Under the pieces are notes generated by a model that saw nothing but the letters and a program-made list of their open reading frames with translations, was not told the origin of the DNA and did not search any database. 28,432 nt of DNA from an uncultured Flavobacteriales bacterium (GTDB taxonomy: Bacteria; Bacteroidota; Bacteroidia; Flavobacteriales; Crocinitomicaceae), in the NCBI GenBank assembly GCA_946479985.1, contig CAMLIF010000040.1, positions 1-28,432 of the forward strand. The letters are read 5' to 3'. Positions 7,488 to 14,686 of the stretch are shown here, in pieces. The first letter of the stretch is position 1; every line of letters begins with the position of its first letter. A program made the position numbers and the translations under genes.

Positions 7488-7886
7488 TTATACTAAATCT
7501 GGAGGAGGAGTGGGAATGGATTTGGTGACGTTGCTGAAAAATGTCGGGTAATGATCAAATGGTTTTGCTTCAGTAGTTTCTAACAGCAACAGTTGAATTT
7601 GAATTGATTTTTCCCCAACAGCATAATATTCTGATGCTTTTAGCTGAAACGGTGCCGGCTGACGTTGTTTTTTCTGGTAATCGTTTTCAACTTTAGCCAA
7701 TTGCTTTGCTAAATAACATTTACCGTTACATTTTAATTTCGGTTTGTTCTGATTGATACAATGCTCTTTGGCTAATTGTTTCTGGTTCCACCAAAAGTAG
7801 AGGTTATAAGAAAATCCACCGAACAGTTTGAAGCTCATTAAAGCAATGAGGCAACAAACTGTAAAACGATGAATTATTTTGTTCAT
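7488..7886 (-). CDS. Small exported or membrane-anchored Cys-motif protein
   Basis: This is a 132-residue protein with one N-terminal hydrophobic segment (about residues 8-30, a signal peptide or anchor) and a short cysteine-bearing region: HCINQNKPKLKCNGKCYLAKQL (Cys43, Cys53, Cys57). It is followed by a charged segment and a Pro-rich C-terminus (TPPPDLV). Small Bacteroidota proteins with this CxGxCxL arrangement often sit beside outer-membrane barrels, as here. A metal-binding or redox role is possible but unproven. The ATG follows the TAA of the E1 gene with no intervening base, and the barrel gene starts 30 bases after its stop. It is therefore the second gene of the probable operon. Confidence 0.7.
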   Translation of the reverse strand: MNKIIHRFTVCCLIALMSFKLFGGFSYNLYFWWNQKQLAKEHCINQNKPKLKCNGKCYLAKQLAKVENDYQKKQRQPAPFQLKASEYYAVGEKSIQIQLLLLETTEAKPFDHYPTFFSNVTKSIPTPPPDLV

Positions 7887-10331
7887 TTAATAAATACTTG
7901 GATATTGAGCCGGATCTGCTTCATGCATAATTGCGTAAGCCGTTTCAACGATATCTTCAATGCTTGGTTTTGAAAAGTAATCACCATCAGAACCGTAAGC
8001 AGGCCGGTGATCTTTTGCACTTAACGTGATTGGAGCAGAATCTAAATGGTTATAACCGCTTTGTTCTACCAAAATCTTATCGAGGATAAAACCGGTTGCT
8101 CCTGAACTTACATCTTCATCAACAATCAACAAGCGATTCGTTTTTTTCAATGATTCAGCGATCAGGTGATGGATATCGAATGGTATCAATGTCTGAACGT
8201 CGATCAATTCAACTGAAATACCCAATTCTCTCAATTGGTTTACTGCAACTTCACACAAATTGAATGTTGAACCATAAGAAACCAATGTTAAGTCTGTTCC
8301 TTCCTGAAGAATTTCCGGAATTCCAAGCGGGGTATTAAATTCACCAATATTGTTTGGCATTGGTTCTTTCGTACGGTATCCGTTCAATGGTTCAATTACT
8401 AAAGCAGGTTCGTCTGAAGCCATTAGGGTATTATAGAATCCAGCTGCTTTTGTCATGTTACGAGGAACACAAACATGAATACCGCGAATGGAATTCACGA
8501 TCATCCCCATTGGCGAACCACTGTGCCAGATTCCTTCCAAACGGTGGCCACGTGTTGAGATAATCAACGGTGCTTTTTGTCCGCCTTTTGTGCGGTATTG
8601 AACTGTTGCCAAATCGTCAGACATAATCTGGATTGCGTACAACAAATAATCTAAATACTGAATTTCTGCAATCGGGCGTAAACCACGCATGGCCATCCCG
8701 ATTCCTTGTCCAAGAATACTGCACTCGCGAATTCCAACGTCTGAAACACGTAATTGTCCGAATTGTTCCTGCAATCCTTCCAACGATTGATTCACACCAC
8801 CGATCTTTCCTGCATCTTCTCCAAAGATCAACGCTTCCGGATGTTTTTCGAAAATTGCACGGAAGTTTTCGCGGAGAATAATACGACCATCTTCCTGGGC
8901 AGCATTTTCAGGATAAGCTGGCGGAACCGAGGTTACTTTTAACGCACTTTTATCTGATTCAGAGTATAAGTAAGAGCTGTAACGGTCATAGTTTGCAGCT
9001 GTTTCCTGTTTTAACCACGCAATAGCCGCCGCTTTAGCCGGACCGTTTTCTCCGCGACAATAACGTAATGATTTACGAACTGCCATAAAAATATCTTTGC
9101 GGATAGGTTCCATAGCGTTTTTCAAACCATCAATTTCTTTTTGAATGAACGCACTGTTTGAACTTTCTCCGGCCAATGCCTGAAGAATTTCAAGCGAAGA
9201 ATTCAGATCCTGCTTCAAAACAGCTGTGAATTCTGACCACGCAGTACGTTTTTGCTCGTTCACCATTTTTTTTGCTTCTGCAGAAATGGTATTCAATTCT
9301 TCTTCGGTTGCCAATGTATTTCCTTCAGCGTTGAAAGCTAAAATCCATTCTTTGAATTTATTGATACAATCGAATTCGGTTTCCCATTTCAATCGTTCTT
9401 CATCTTTGTAACGTTCGTGAGAACCAGAAGTAGAGTGGCCTTGAGGCTGATTTACTTCTTTTACGTGAACCAAAACCGGAACATGTTCTTTGCGCGACAA
9501 TGCTACCGCTTTTTCATACGTTTCACACAAATGCGCGTAATCCCAGCCTTTTGTAACGAAGATCTCGTATCCTGAACCGCCTTTTGTGCGCTGCATTCCG
9601 CTTAGAGCTTCCGAAATACTTCCTTTTGTAGTTTGGTATTCACGCGGAACGGAAATCCCGAATCCATCATCCCAAACCGACATAACCATTGGCACCTGTA
9701 AAACACCGGCAGCATTGATTACTTCCCAGAACGGACCTTCTGAAGTAGAAGCATCACCAATTGTTCCGAAAGCAACCTCGTTACCGCCGTTTGTAAATTT
9801 CTTGAATTCTTCAATGTCCTTCAGAGTGGGGTGGTTTCTGTAGATTTTTGAAGCTTGAGCTAAACCTAATAAACGCGGCATTTGTCCGGCAGTTGGGGAA
9901 ATGTCTGCCGACGAATTTTTCTGTTCCATTAAGTTCTTCCAGTTTCCGTTTTCGTCAAGGTTACGCGTGGAGAAATGTCCACCCATTTGTCGACCGGCAC
10001 TTTGAGGTTCAACTACTTCGTCAGTGTGGGCATACAAACCGGCAAAATATTGTTTTACGTTCAATTGGTCAATGGCCATCATCAGGGTTTGATCGCGGTA
10101 ATATCCTGAACGGAAATCACCATTTCTGAATTGTTTTGCCAAAGCAATCTGAGCCAATTCTTTTCCGTCGCCGAAAATCCCGAATTTAGCTTTACCAGTC
10201 AAGACTTCTTTTCTACCAAGCAGGGAAGTTTCTCTTGAGATACAAGCCAAGCGAAAATCTTCAATTACCTGTTCTTTAAAAGCTTTAAAGTCCACTGTTT
10301 GTGCTGTTTCTTTTACTGCGCTTTCTGACAT
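7887..10331 (-). CDS. Fused alpha/beta E1 component of a 2-oxoacid (branched-chain type) dehydrogenase
   Basis: This 814-residue thiamine-diphosphate enzyme decarboxylates 2-oxoacids and passes the acyl group to lipoyl-E2. The N-terminal alpha-type half has a cofactor segment GDASTSEGPFWEVINAAGVL and WDDGFGISVP, and the loop GHSTSGSHERYKDEERL with the conserved His. The C-terminal beta-type half begins near FGEDAGKIGGVNQSLEGL and contains SDVGIRECSILGQGIGMAMRGLRPIAEIQYLDYL, SPMGM and a transketolase C-terminal domain (VDEDVSSGATGF). Such fusions are common in Bacteroidota. The substrate is probably branched-chain oxoacids, but pyruvate cannot be excluded. The frame runs further upstream, but a TATATTTG -7 box at 10355-10362 falls inside that extension. 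The ATG at 10331 (MSESAVK) is therefore preferred. The stop abuts the next gene (TAAATG). Confidence 0.9.
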   Translation of the reverse strand: MSESAVKETAQTVDFKAFKEQVIEDFRLACISRETSLLGRKEVLTGKAKFGIFGDGKELAQIALAKQFRNGDFRSGYYRDQTLMMAIDQLNVKQYFAGLYAHTDEVVEPQSAGRQMGGHFSTRNLDENGNWKNLMEQKNSSADISPTAGQMPRLLGLAQASKIYRNHPTLKDIEEFKKFTNGGNEVAFGTIGDASTSEGPFWEVINAAGVLQVPMVMSVWDDGFGISVPREYQTTKGSISEALSGMQRTKGGSGYEIFVTKGWDYAHLCETYEKAVALSRKEHVPVLVHVKEVNQPQGHSTSGSHERYKDEERLKWETEFDCINKFKEWILAFNAEGNTLATEEELNTISAEAKKMVNEQKRTAWSEFTAVLKQDLNSSLEILQALAGESSNSAFIQKEIDGLKNAMEPIRKDIFMAVRKSLRYCRGENGPAKAAAIAWLKQETAANYDRYSSYLYSESDKSALKVTSVPPAYPENAAQEDGRIILRENFRAIFEKHPEALIFGEDAGKIGGVNQSLEGLQEQFGQLRVSDVGIRECSILGQGIGMAMRGLRPIAEIQYLDYLLYAIQIMSDDLATVQYRTKGGQKAPLIISTRGHRLEGIWHSGSPMGMIVNSIRGIHVCVPRNMTKAAGFYNTLMASDEPALVIEPLNGYRTKEPMPNNIGEFNTPLGIPEILQEGTDLTLVSYGSTFNLCEVAVNQLRELGISVELIDVQTLIPFDIHHLIAESLKKTNRLLIVDEDVSSGATGFILDKILVEQSGYNHLDSAPITLSAKDHRPAYGSDGDYFSKPSIEDIVETAYAIMHEADPAQYPSIY

Positions 10332-10354
10332 TTTTCGATTATTCATTAGTTGCA

Positions 10355-10382
10355 CAAATATAATGAATCTTCGGTAATTCAA
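10355..10382 (-). promoter_or_regulatory. Promoter of the E1 gene (TTG-N17-TATATTTG)
   Basis: A full TAnnTTTG -7 box lies at 10355-10362, with TTG at 10380-10382. The spacing is two bases shorter than the usual 19. The transcript would start about 15-20 bases before the ATG at 10331. Confidence 0.55.
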
Positions 10383-10420
10383 CGGGGGAGATGCTTTTGG
10401 AATTCGGTGGTTTTTTCAAT

Positions 10421-10457
10421 AAAAAAACGGTACTCACATTTCTGCGAATACCGTTTT
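10421..10457 (-). terminator. Rho-independent terminator after the PspC gene
   Basis: On the minus strand AAAACGGTA pairs with TACCGTTTT (9 bp) around a 16-base loop, followed by a T tract of seven. It lies about 40 bases after the stop of the PspC-domain gene. Confidence 0.8.
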
Positions 10458-10498
10458 CTGCTTTAACTTACTTATGTTACGGCTTGGTTGGGTTTTTT

Positions 10499-12043
10499 TT
10501 AATCTCTCGGCTCGGGTAATTCGGGTAGTTCCGGAAGATCGTATTCATATGATTGGAAAGGTTCGTCGCTGTACATAACACCGCCGTATTCTTTTCCGTC
10601 AATTTTGGTTTCCAATCCGTTAATGAATAGTTTTTTTCCTTTTGGAACTTCTACTATGATCTCAATTTCCTGATCGCGTAATCCATCGCCTAAAGGATAG
10701 GAATAGTATGGGTCTATCAGCAATTTGTTTCCGTCCAGTTTTAGTTCATGTTTGATATTCATGCTTCGTTTCAGGGCTGCTGTTCTATCGATTCCATGAG
10801 CACTCAAAAGTTGGTAAACATGGAATACAGTATCGGTAGTTTCTTTGTATTTGATATGAACTCCGTGATCTGTTAAACGCCCGTTCTGAATGGTAAAGAA
10901 GCTGAAACCGCCATTATTCACGACTTTTCGGTTATTGACGATAAGCGGCAATTCTTTGATGATCAACTCATCCGAATCAATTGTTATGTGTTGATTTTCA
11001 ATATCAGCGTAAGCTTCATAATCGCGTATTGTATGAATGCTTGAAATAATGATCAGGATGACTCCACAAACAAAAACAACCGGTAATCCGATCAGGCTGA
11101 TTGTGAAGAATTTTGATTTTTTGTTCAGGAAAATTCGAACTCCAAGAATCAATCCGATGAGCGGTGCTGTAAATCCGGTAAGTAGAATACTAAACCACAT
11201 GAGATTTACGGAATTGTTGTCTTCCGGGCATACCAATCGCAGGTATTCGTGGAACGAAGCATAGTTTTGATCGCCTGTTACCGGGAAAACCTGTAAAACT
11301 CCGGAAACCATTAAGGTGAATCCGATTAGCCAAATACAGGAGAACGCGATAAAACCAACTCCGATTATCTTGGCAAAAATCCCAACCAGGTGACGTGCAC
11401 GTTCTGAGATATGCGCGTTATTGCGCAATTTCTCTGTTGACTGCATAAACTCTGATTTTTTTGTTTTTGCAGTTCTGGAAATTTCCTCTTTGATCGAATC
11501 AACAGTTACTGGTTTTCCGCGCAATTGCAAACGATCAGAAGGTGTTTTTGCATTCGGGATTACGATCCAAAGAATTATGTAAAGCGGGAATCCGAATCCC
11601 ATGAACAACGAAATCGCAAATAAGATTCGAATGATTACAGGATCAATATTCAGGTATGCTGCCAATCCTGAACAAACTCCTCCAAGTGAAGCATTGTCCA
11701 TATCTCTGAAGAGTCTGCGTTTTACATCTTCTTCTTTTGACGAAGAGCTTGTGGCTGAACTTTGAAATGAACTTGATTCTTCAGAAATCATTTCCGGTTC
11801 TCCAAGCGAAGTAATTACATTTTCAACTTCCGGCATTGTTACTACAATGAGTTTGTTCTCCGTCAATTTCAGCTGAAGAATTTCTGCGCAGCGCATTTCA
11901 ATATCTTCTAAAATCTCACGAATTCCTTCTTCCGGTGAAAGCGATTGCTCTAATCTTTTCAGGTATTCGGTTAATCGCTGGTATGCGTCTTCTTCTATGG
12001 TAAACAACTGTCGACCTAAATGTATAGAAAGTGTCTTTTTCAT
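10499..12043 (-). CDS. PspC-domain membrane protein
   Basis: This is a 514-residue inner-membrane protein. Residues 1-95 form a cytoplasmic domain (MKKTLSIHLGRQLFTIEEDAYQRL, then EDIEMRCAEIL) that usually precedes PspC in Bacteroidota. A Ser-rich linker leads to the PspC domain (about 110-165): KRRLFRDMDNASLGGVCSGLAAYLNIDPVIIRILF with its hydrophobic hairpin. Three further membrane helices follow at about 217-245, 268-298 and 315-338. The last 160 residues are a beta-rich domain outside the membrane, ending in an acidic Pro-Glu repeat (LPELPELPEPRD). PspC proteins belong to envelope-stress systems, but the partners here are unknown. The gene follows the PadR gene by 10 bases and should be repressed by it through the promoter at 12396-12426. 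Confidence 0.85.
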   Translation of the reverse strand: MKKTLSIHLGRQLFTIEEDAYQRLTEYLKRLEQSLSPEEGIREILEDIEMRCAEILQLKLTENKLIVVTMPEVENVITSLGEPEMISEESSSFQSSATSSSSKEEDVKRRLFRDMDNASLGGVCSGLAAYLNIDPVIIRILFAISLFMGFGFPLYIILWIVIPNAKTPSDRLQLRGKPVTVDSIKEEISRTAKTKKSEFMQSTEKLRNNAHISERARHLVGIFAKIIGVGFIAFSCIWLIGFTLMVSGVLQVFPVTGDQNYASFHEYLRLVCPEDNNSVNLMWFSILLTGFTAPLIGLILGVRIFLNKKSKFFTISLIGLPVVFVCGVILIIISSIHTIRDYEAYADIENQHITIDSDELIIKELPLIVNNRKVVNNGGFSFFTIQNGRLTDHGVHIKYKETTDTVFHVYQLLSAHGIDRTAALKRSMNIKHELKLDGNKLLIDPYYSYPLGDGLRDQEIEIIVEVPKGKKLFINGLETKIDGKEYGGVMYSDEPFQSYEYDLPELPELPEPRD

Positions 12044-12053
12044 GATAATGGTA

Positions 12054-12377
12054 TTACGTTCTTAATGTTTCTACTGCGTTTTGCAGTTCATTCCACGTCT
12101 GTTGTAAGGCGTTGAGAGTAACTTGTCCATTAGCAGTAATGGAATAGTATTTTCTGGGTGGACCTGACGTAGATTCTTCCCAGCGATAGGAGAGTAGTTC
12201 CATATTTTTAAGTCTCGTCAACAAAGGATAAAGCGTTCCTTCAACTACAATCAGTTTGGCGTTTTTTAATTGTTCCAAAACTTCCGACGGATATGCTTCC
12301 TTTTTGTTTAGAATACTAAGAATACAGAACTCCAGGATACCTTTCCGCATTTGCGCTTGTGTGTTCTCGTGATTCAT
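12054..12377 (-). CDS. PadR-family transcriptional repressor
   Basis: This is a 107-residue winged-helix regulator of the short PadR type (PF03551). The helix-turn-helix runs MRKGILEFCILSILNKKEAYPSEVLEQL. The wing region is LIVVEGTLYPLLTRLKNMELLSYRWEES, followed by GPPRKYYSITANGQ, the family hallmark. The C-terminal helix (VTLNALQQTWNELQNAVETL) is the dimerisation helix. PadR dimers usually repress their own operon and release DNA on a signal. Here the gene leads the PspC gene, and its promoter carries three AGTACT boxes, which fits autoregulation of a membrane-stress operon. Such PadR-PspC pairs are common in Bacteroidota. The effector is unknown. Confidence 0.92.
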   Translation of the reverse strand: MNHENTQAQMRKGILEFCILSILNKKEAYPSEVLEQLKNAKLIVVEGTLYPLLTRLKNMELLSYRWEESTSGPPRKYYSITANGQVTLNALQQTWNELQNAVETLRT

Positions 12378-12379
12378 AA

Positions 12380-12436
12380 AGTACTATTTATAGCACAAAT
12401 ATATGTTATGTTTAGTACTATGCAAAACAAAGTACT
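12380..12436. promoter_or_regulatory. Probable PadR operator: three AGTACT palindromes
   Basis: AGTACT occurs at 12380-12385, 12414-12419 and 12431-12436. The centres are 34 and 17 bases apart, so they fit one 17-base period. The boxes lie near the transcription start, between -33 and -7, and just upstream of -33, which is where a repressor would block polymerase. Binding by the PadR protein is inference. Confidence 0.6.
12396..12426 (-). promoter_or_regulatory. padR-pspC promoter, consensus TTTG-N19-TATATTTG
   Basis: The -7 box TATATTTG is at 12396-12403 and the -33 box TTTG at 12423-12426, exactly 19 bases apart on the minus strand. This matches the Bacteroidota primary sigma consensus fully. 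The expected start of transcription lies just before the ATG at 12377. Confidence 0.8.
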
Positions 12437-12728
12437 GTTTATTTTTGAAAAATATTCTAAATGGAAGTTGGTATATACATTAATTAGCTGATTTTCAGGT
12501 GTTTTTGTTTTCGTTTTTCTTGGGAATTGTTTTTGAAAAATATGGGAGGAATACAAATCCACCATCGTTATATGGTAAAAATCCACTCCAGGAAGTGAGT
12601 TTTATTGTCCGGAAAATAGAAGCAACTGACGGAGTTTAAGTACCATTAACCTAATTTGTCTTTTGCGCCCACACTTTTCACTGTAACTTATATTCCGGAA
12701 ATACGCTTATAGCGATAAACAGAACTTT
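12437..12728. other. Intergenic region between padR and the DUF4407 gene
   Basis: Together with the padR promoter region this is a 351-base divergent spacer (12378-12728). I see no credible gene in it. A minus-strand frame reaching into it contains the promoter and operators and is not protein-like. No consensus promoter for the DUF4407 gene stands out; the closest T-rich motifs are around 12655-12665. Confidence 0.5.
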
Positions 12729-13763
12729 ATGGAAGAAAAAACGAATGATCTGAAGCCGAAGAAGCAGAATGAGTCAGATCAAATGACCGAAATCCTGTGG
12801 TGGTTTTCAACAGCGATTAAAGAGCTTATTCAGGATTGTACAGTTGATAGAAATCGCTATAAAATTGTGGGTTCTGCTATGCTTTTTACCTGGTTGTATG
12901 CTACTCTTGCCTGGGGTTATTTCTGGAGCACGAACTCTGATTCTCCGTTTGTTTATGTTTTGCTTGGGGTTTTTATGGGGGCGTTTGTGTTAGCTATAGA
13001 TCGCGTTTTGATTTCTTCTATTAACAAAGCAAAAAACAATATTGTAGCAATTATTTTGCGGATTGTCATGGCATTGTGCATCGGTGCTTTTCTGGCACAG
13101 CCCATTATTCTGTTCATTTTCAGTTCAGATGTTGACAGGGAAATACCAATTCTTTTAGATAAAAAACTGGCTGAAAAAAGAATCGAGGTTGAGCAGGTCT
13201 ATCAATCCAGGAAAGATGAACTGCTCCTGAATAAGAAGAAACTTGAAACTGAATTAAAAGAGAAAAACGATCTGGCTATCCAAAAGCAAAACGATTATCT
13301 GAAAGAGATTGACGGGACTGGAGGTTCAGGGAAATACGGAATCGGTGGAATTGCCGAAGCTAAAAAGAACAGTTTTCAGATTATTCAATCGGATTTGGAG
13401 AAAACGCAAACTTCAACTACCAAAGAGTTAGAGAAGATAACTACTGAGTTAGATGAAATCAATGCAAAGATTACCAAAAGTGTTTCTGATTTCGAAAAGA
13501 CATTGGATGGGAAAGGTTTTCTTATTAAAAAAGAAGCTCTTGAATCGTTGTTCAGCAAAGACAAAACCCACGGTCTACAGAACCAGTATTATTTGCTAAC
13601 AGTAATATTGACGTTATTCGAATTGATCCCCATAATCAGCAAATTATTTCTATCGTATGGCGCCTATGATACAAAGGTAGCGCTTCGTGAAGAGTTGGAA
13701 ATGAAAGTTGCGGAAATGAAATCTGAAAGAGACCTGGAAGATGCAACCAGGGAACTCAAATAG
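12729..13763 (+). CDS. DUF4407 membrane/coiled-coil protein
   Basis: This is a 344-residue protein of the DUF4407 type, whose function is unknown. After a charged N-terminus and the segment ILWWFSTAIKELIQDC, two membrane helices lie close together (about 46-66 and 73-92: FTWLYATLAWGYFW, VYVLLGVFMGAFVLAIDRVLI). A third follows at about 103-130. A long Lys/Glu coiled coil (about 140-255) is interrupted by a Gly-rich turn (GTGGSGKYGIGGIAEAKK). A fourth hydrophobic helix (about 283-308) returns to the membrane before a charged tail. The IDR between the second and third helices is a conserved family feature. It is a single-gene transcript ending in a strong terminator at 13795-13825. DUF4407 proteins are scattered in Bacteroidota, and nothing here suggests a partner. 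Confidence 0.8.
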   Translation: MEEKTNDLKPKKQNESDQMTEILWWFSTAIKELIQDCTVDRNRYKIVGSAMLFTWLYATLAWGYFWSTNSDSPFVYVLLGVFMGAFVLAIDRVLISSINKAKNNIVAIILRIVMALCIGAFLAQPIILFIFSSDVDREIPILLDKKLAEKRIEVEQVYQSRKDELLLNKKKLETELKEKNDLAIQKQNDYLKEIDGTGGSGKYGIGGIAEAKKNSFQIIQSDLEKTQTSTTKELEKITTELDEINAKITKSVSDFEKTLDGKGFLIKKEALESLFSKDKTHGLQNQYYLLTVILTLFELIPIISKLFLSYGAYDTKVALREELEMKVAEMKSERDLEDATRELK

Positions 13764-13794
13764 CTATTAAGGATCAGGATTTGTAAATAAGGCC

Positions 13795-13825
13795 CGGGCA
13801 GAATGATTCATTCTGCCCGTTTTTT
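13795..13825 (+). terminator. Rho-independent terminator of the DUF4407 gene
   Basis: CGGGCAGAAT pairs with ATTCTGCCCG (10 bp, loop GATTC), followed by six T. It begins 31 bases after the stop. Confidence 0.9.
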
Positions 13826-13905
13826 GTTTTGTAAACCTTGAATTATTGGGTCAGAAAAGCACTGAATTGTCAACGATCAAAAAAAAAATAAAAAAAATAG
13901 TTTTC

Positions 13906-13936
13906 TGTGTTTACCTTTTATTCGATCCGACATTTG
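13906..13936 (+). promoter_or_regulatory. Candidate orphan promoter TGTG-N19-GACATTTG
   Basis: The -33-like TGTG is at 13906-13909 and the -7-like GACATTTG at 13929-13936, exactly 19 bases apart. Each box has one mismatch to TTTG/TAnnTTTG. No reading frame follows, only a terminator at 14025-14059. Confidence 0.45.
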
Positions 13937-13940
13937 ATAG

Positions 13941-14059
13941 TAACCATTTAAAAAAGGATAGCAGAAAATCGTGTTCTACCTGTTGGAACCGGAAAGATAT
14001 AATACCTGCGAATACCTAAATCATATCCTGTCGGCATAACCCCCGGCAGGATTTTTTTT
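13941..14059 (+). ncRNA. Candidate small RNA of about 115 nt (6S-like architecture possible)
   Basis: Between a near-consensus promoter and a strong intrinsic terminator there is no open frame. The DUF4407 gene already ends at its own terminator 115 bases earlier. The RNA can fold into an extended rod: AGGATA (13955-13960) with TATCCT (14024-14029), GCAG (13961-13964) with CTGC (14006-14009), a large A-rich asymmetric bubble, and an apical hairpin GTTCTA/TGGAAC (13973-13989). A long hairpin with an internal bubble is the architecture of 6S RNA, which binds RNA polymerase, and a flavobacterial 6S family is known. The resemblance here is only architectural. The lower stem competes with the terminator stem, so a regulatory leader or another sRNA class is equally possible. 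Confidence 0.45.
14025..14059 (+). terminator. Rho-independent terminator of the orphan transcription unit
   Basis: ATCCTGTCGG (14025-14034) pairs with CCGGCAGGAT (14043-14052) with one G-T pair and an 8-base loop, followed by eight T. The T tract is on the plus strand only, so it does not serve the convergent lipoprotein gene. Confidence 0.85.
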
Positions 14060-14068
14060 GCTCTCATG

Positions 14069-14602
14069 TTATTTGATCTTTACATTTAGAATGGTATCTA
14101 ACAGAACTGTTTCATCATCGAATTTAGATCTGAAATAGAAAGCATAGTTTCCGGGGGAAATAGTTGTTTTTAACTTTAGATAAGATGATTCAACATGGCT
14201 GAAATGATCCACAGATTCTGTGATATAATCGAGAGATTCCGCTAATTGTACTTCGTCGAGTTTCTCAGAGTAATAAACATTGAAGAGTGAGTTCAGTGAG
14301 CTTCCTGGGGATCTTCCGCTTACTGTTTTGTCTGAGGTGATTTTAAATTCCAAAACCGGATTTAGCACCCGAACTGAGGTTTCAACCGGATCATAAGGTG
14401 CATTGTTTGATTCCGCATCCCAATGAATGCGAAAACCAAAATGAGAGCCGTTTATAGAATCTTCAATAGTGAGGGGTGATCCATCGATTGATTGCAGTTT
14501 AGCAGCTGTAAATTCAACGCCTTTCACCTGGTAAACCAAATCTTCGTTTTCCTGACAGGAAGAAAGTAGAAGCAGTGTTGAGATAAAGGCGAAGGATTTC
14601 AT
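14069..14602 (-). CDS. Lipoprotein, function unknown
   Basis: This is a 177-residue lipoprotein. The signal peptide MKSFAFISTLLLLSSC has the lipobox LSSC (Cys16) and is followed by an acidic QENED, as in exported Bacteroidota lipoproteins. The body is beta-rich, with YQVKGVEFTAAKL at the start, FRIHWDAESN in the middle, and closing strands NYAFYFRSKF and ILNVKIK. I cannot assign a family; a distant likeness to Bacteroidota DUF50xx lipoproteins is only an impression. It lies just downstream of rpsA on the same strand but behind the rpsA terminator, and no good promoter is visible, so expression may depend on read-through. It converges with the candidate small RNA. Confidence 0.7.
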   Translation of the reverse strand: MKSFAFISTLLLLSSCQENEDLVYQVKGVEFTAAKLQSIDGSPLTIEDSINGSHFGFRIHWDAESNNAPYDPVETSVRVLNPVLEFKITSDKTVSGRSPGSSLNSLFNVYYSEKLDEVQLAESLDYITESVDHFSHVESSYLKLKTTISPGNYAFYFRSKFDDETVLLDTILNVKIK

Positions 14603-14631
14603 GGTTAAATTTAAGGAAAAGTCTTTAAACG

Positions 14632-14664
14632 AAAAATCCCGCTGCCAAATGACAACGGGATTTT
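14632..14664 (-). terminator. Rho-independent terminator of rpsA
   Basis: On the minus strand AAATCCCGTTG pairs with CAGCGGGATTT (one G-T pair) around a short loop, followed by a T tract. It starts about 25 bases after the rpsA stop. Confidence 0.8.
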
Positions 14665-14686
14665 CTATTCTTAAGAAAAACTGAGA

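Larger units (their letters stand above)
13764..14068. other. Intergenic region with two plus-strand terminators and a candidate sRNA
   Basis: This spacer of 305 bases holds the DUF4407 terminator, an A-rich tract (about 13880-13900), the orphan promoter, the candidate RNA and its terminator. No protein gene is seen on either strand. Confidence 0.6.

Noticed and set aside
12374..12586. Minus-strand frame of 70 codons upstream of padR
   Set aside because: It contains the consensus promoter and AGTACT boxes of padR, is AT-driven in composition and has no protein-like features.
13880..13900. Long A-rich tract before the candidate sRNA promoter
   Set aside because: It could be an UP-like or curved element, but A tracts are common in AT-rich intergenic DNA and nothing more can be shown.
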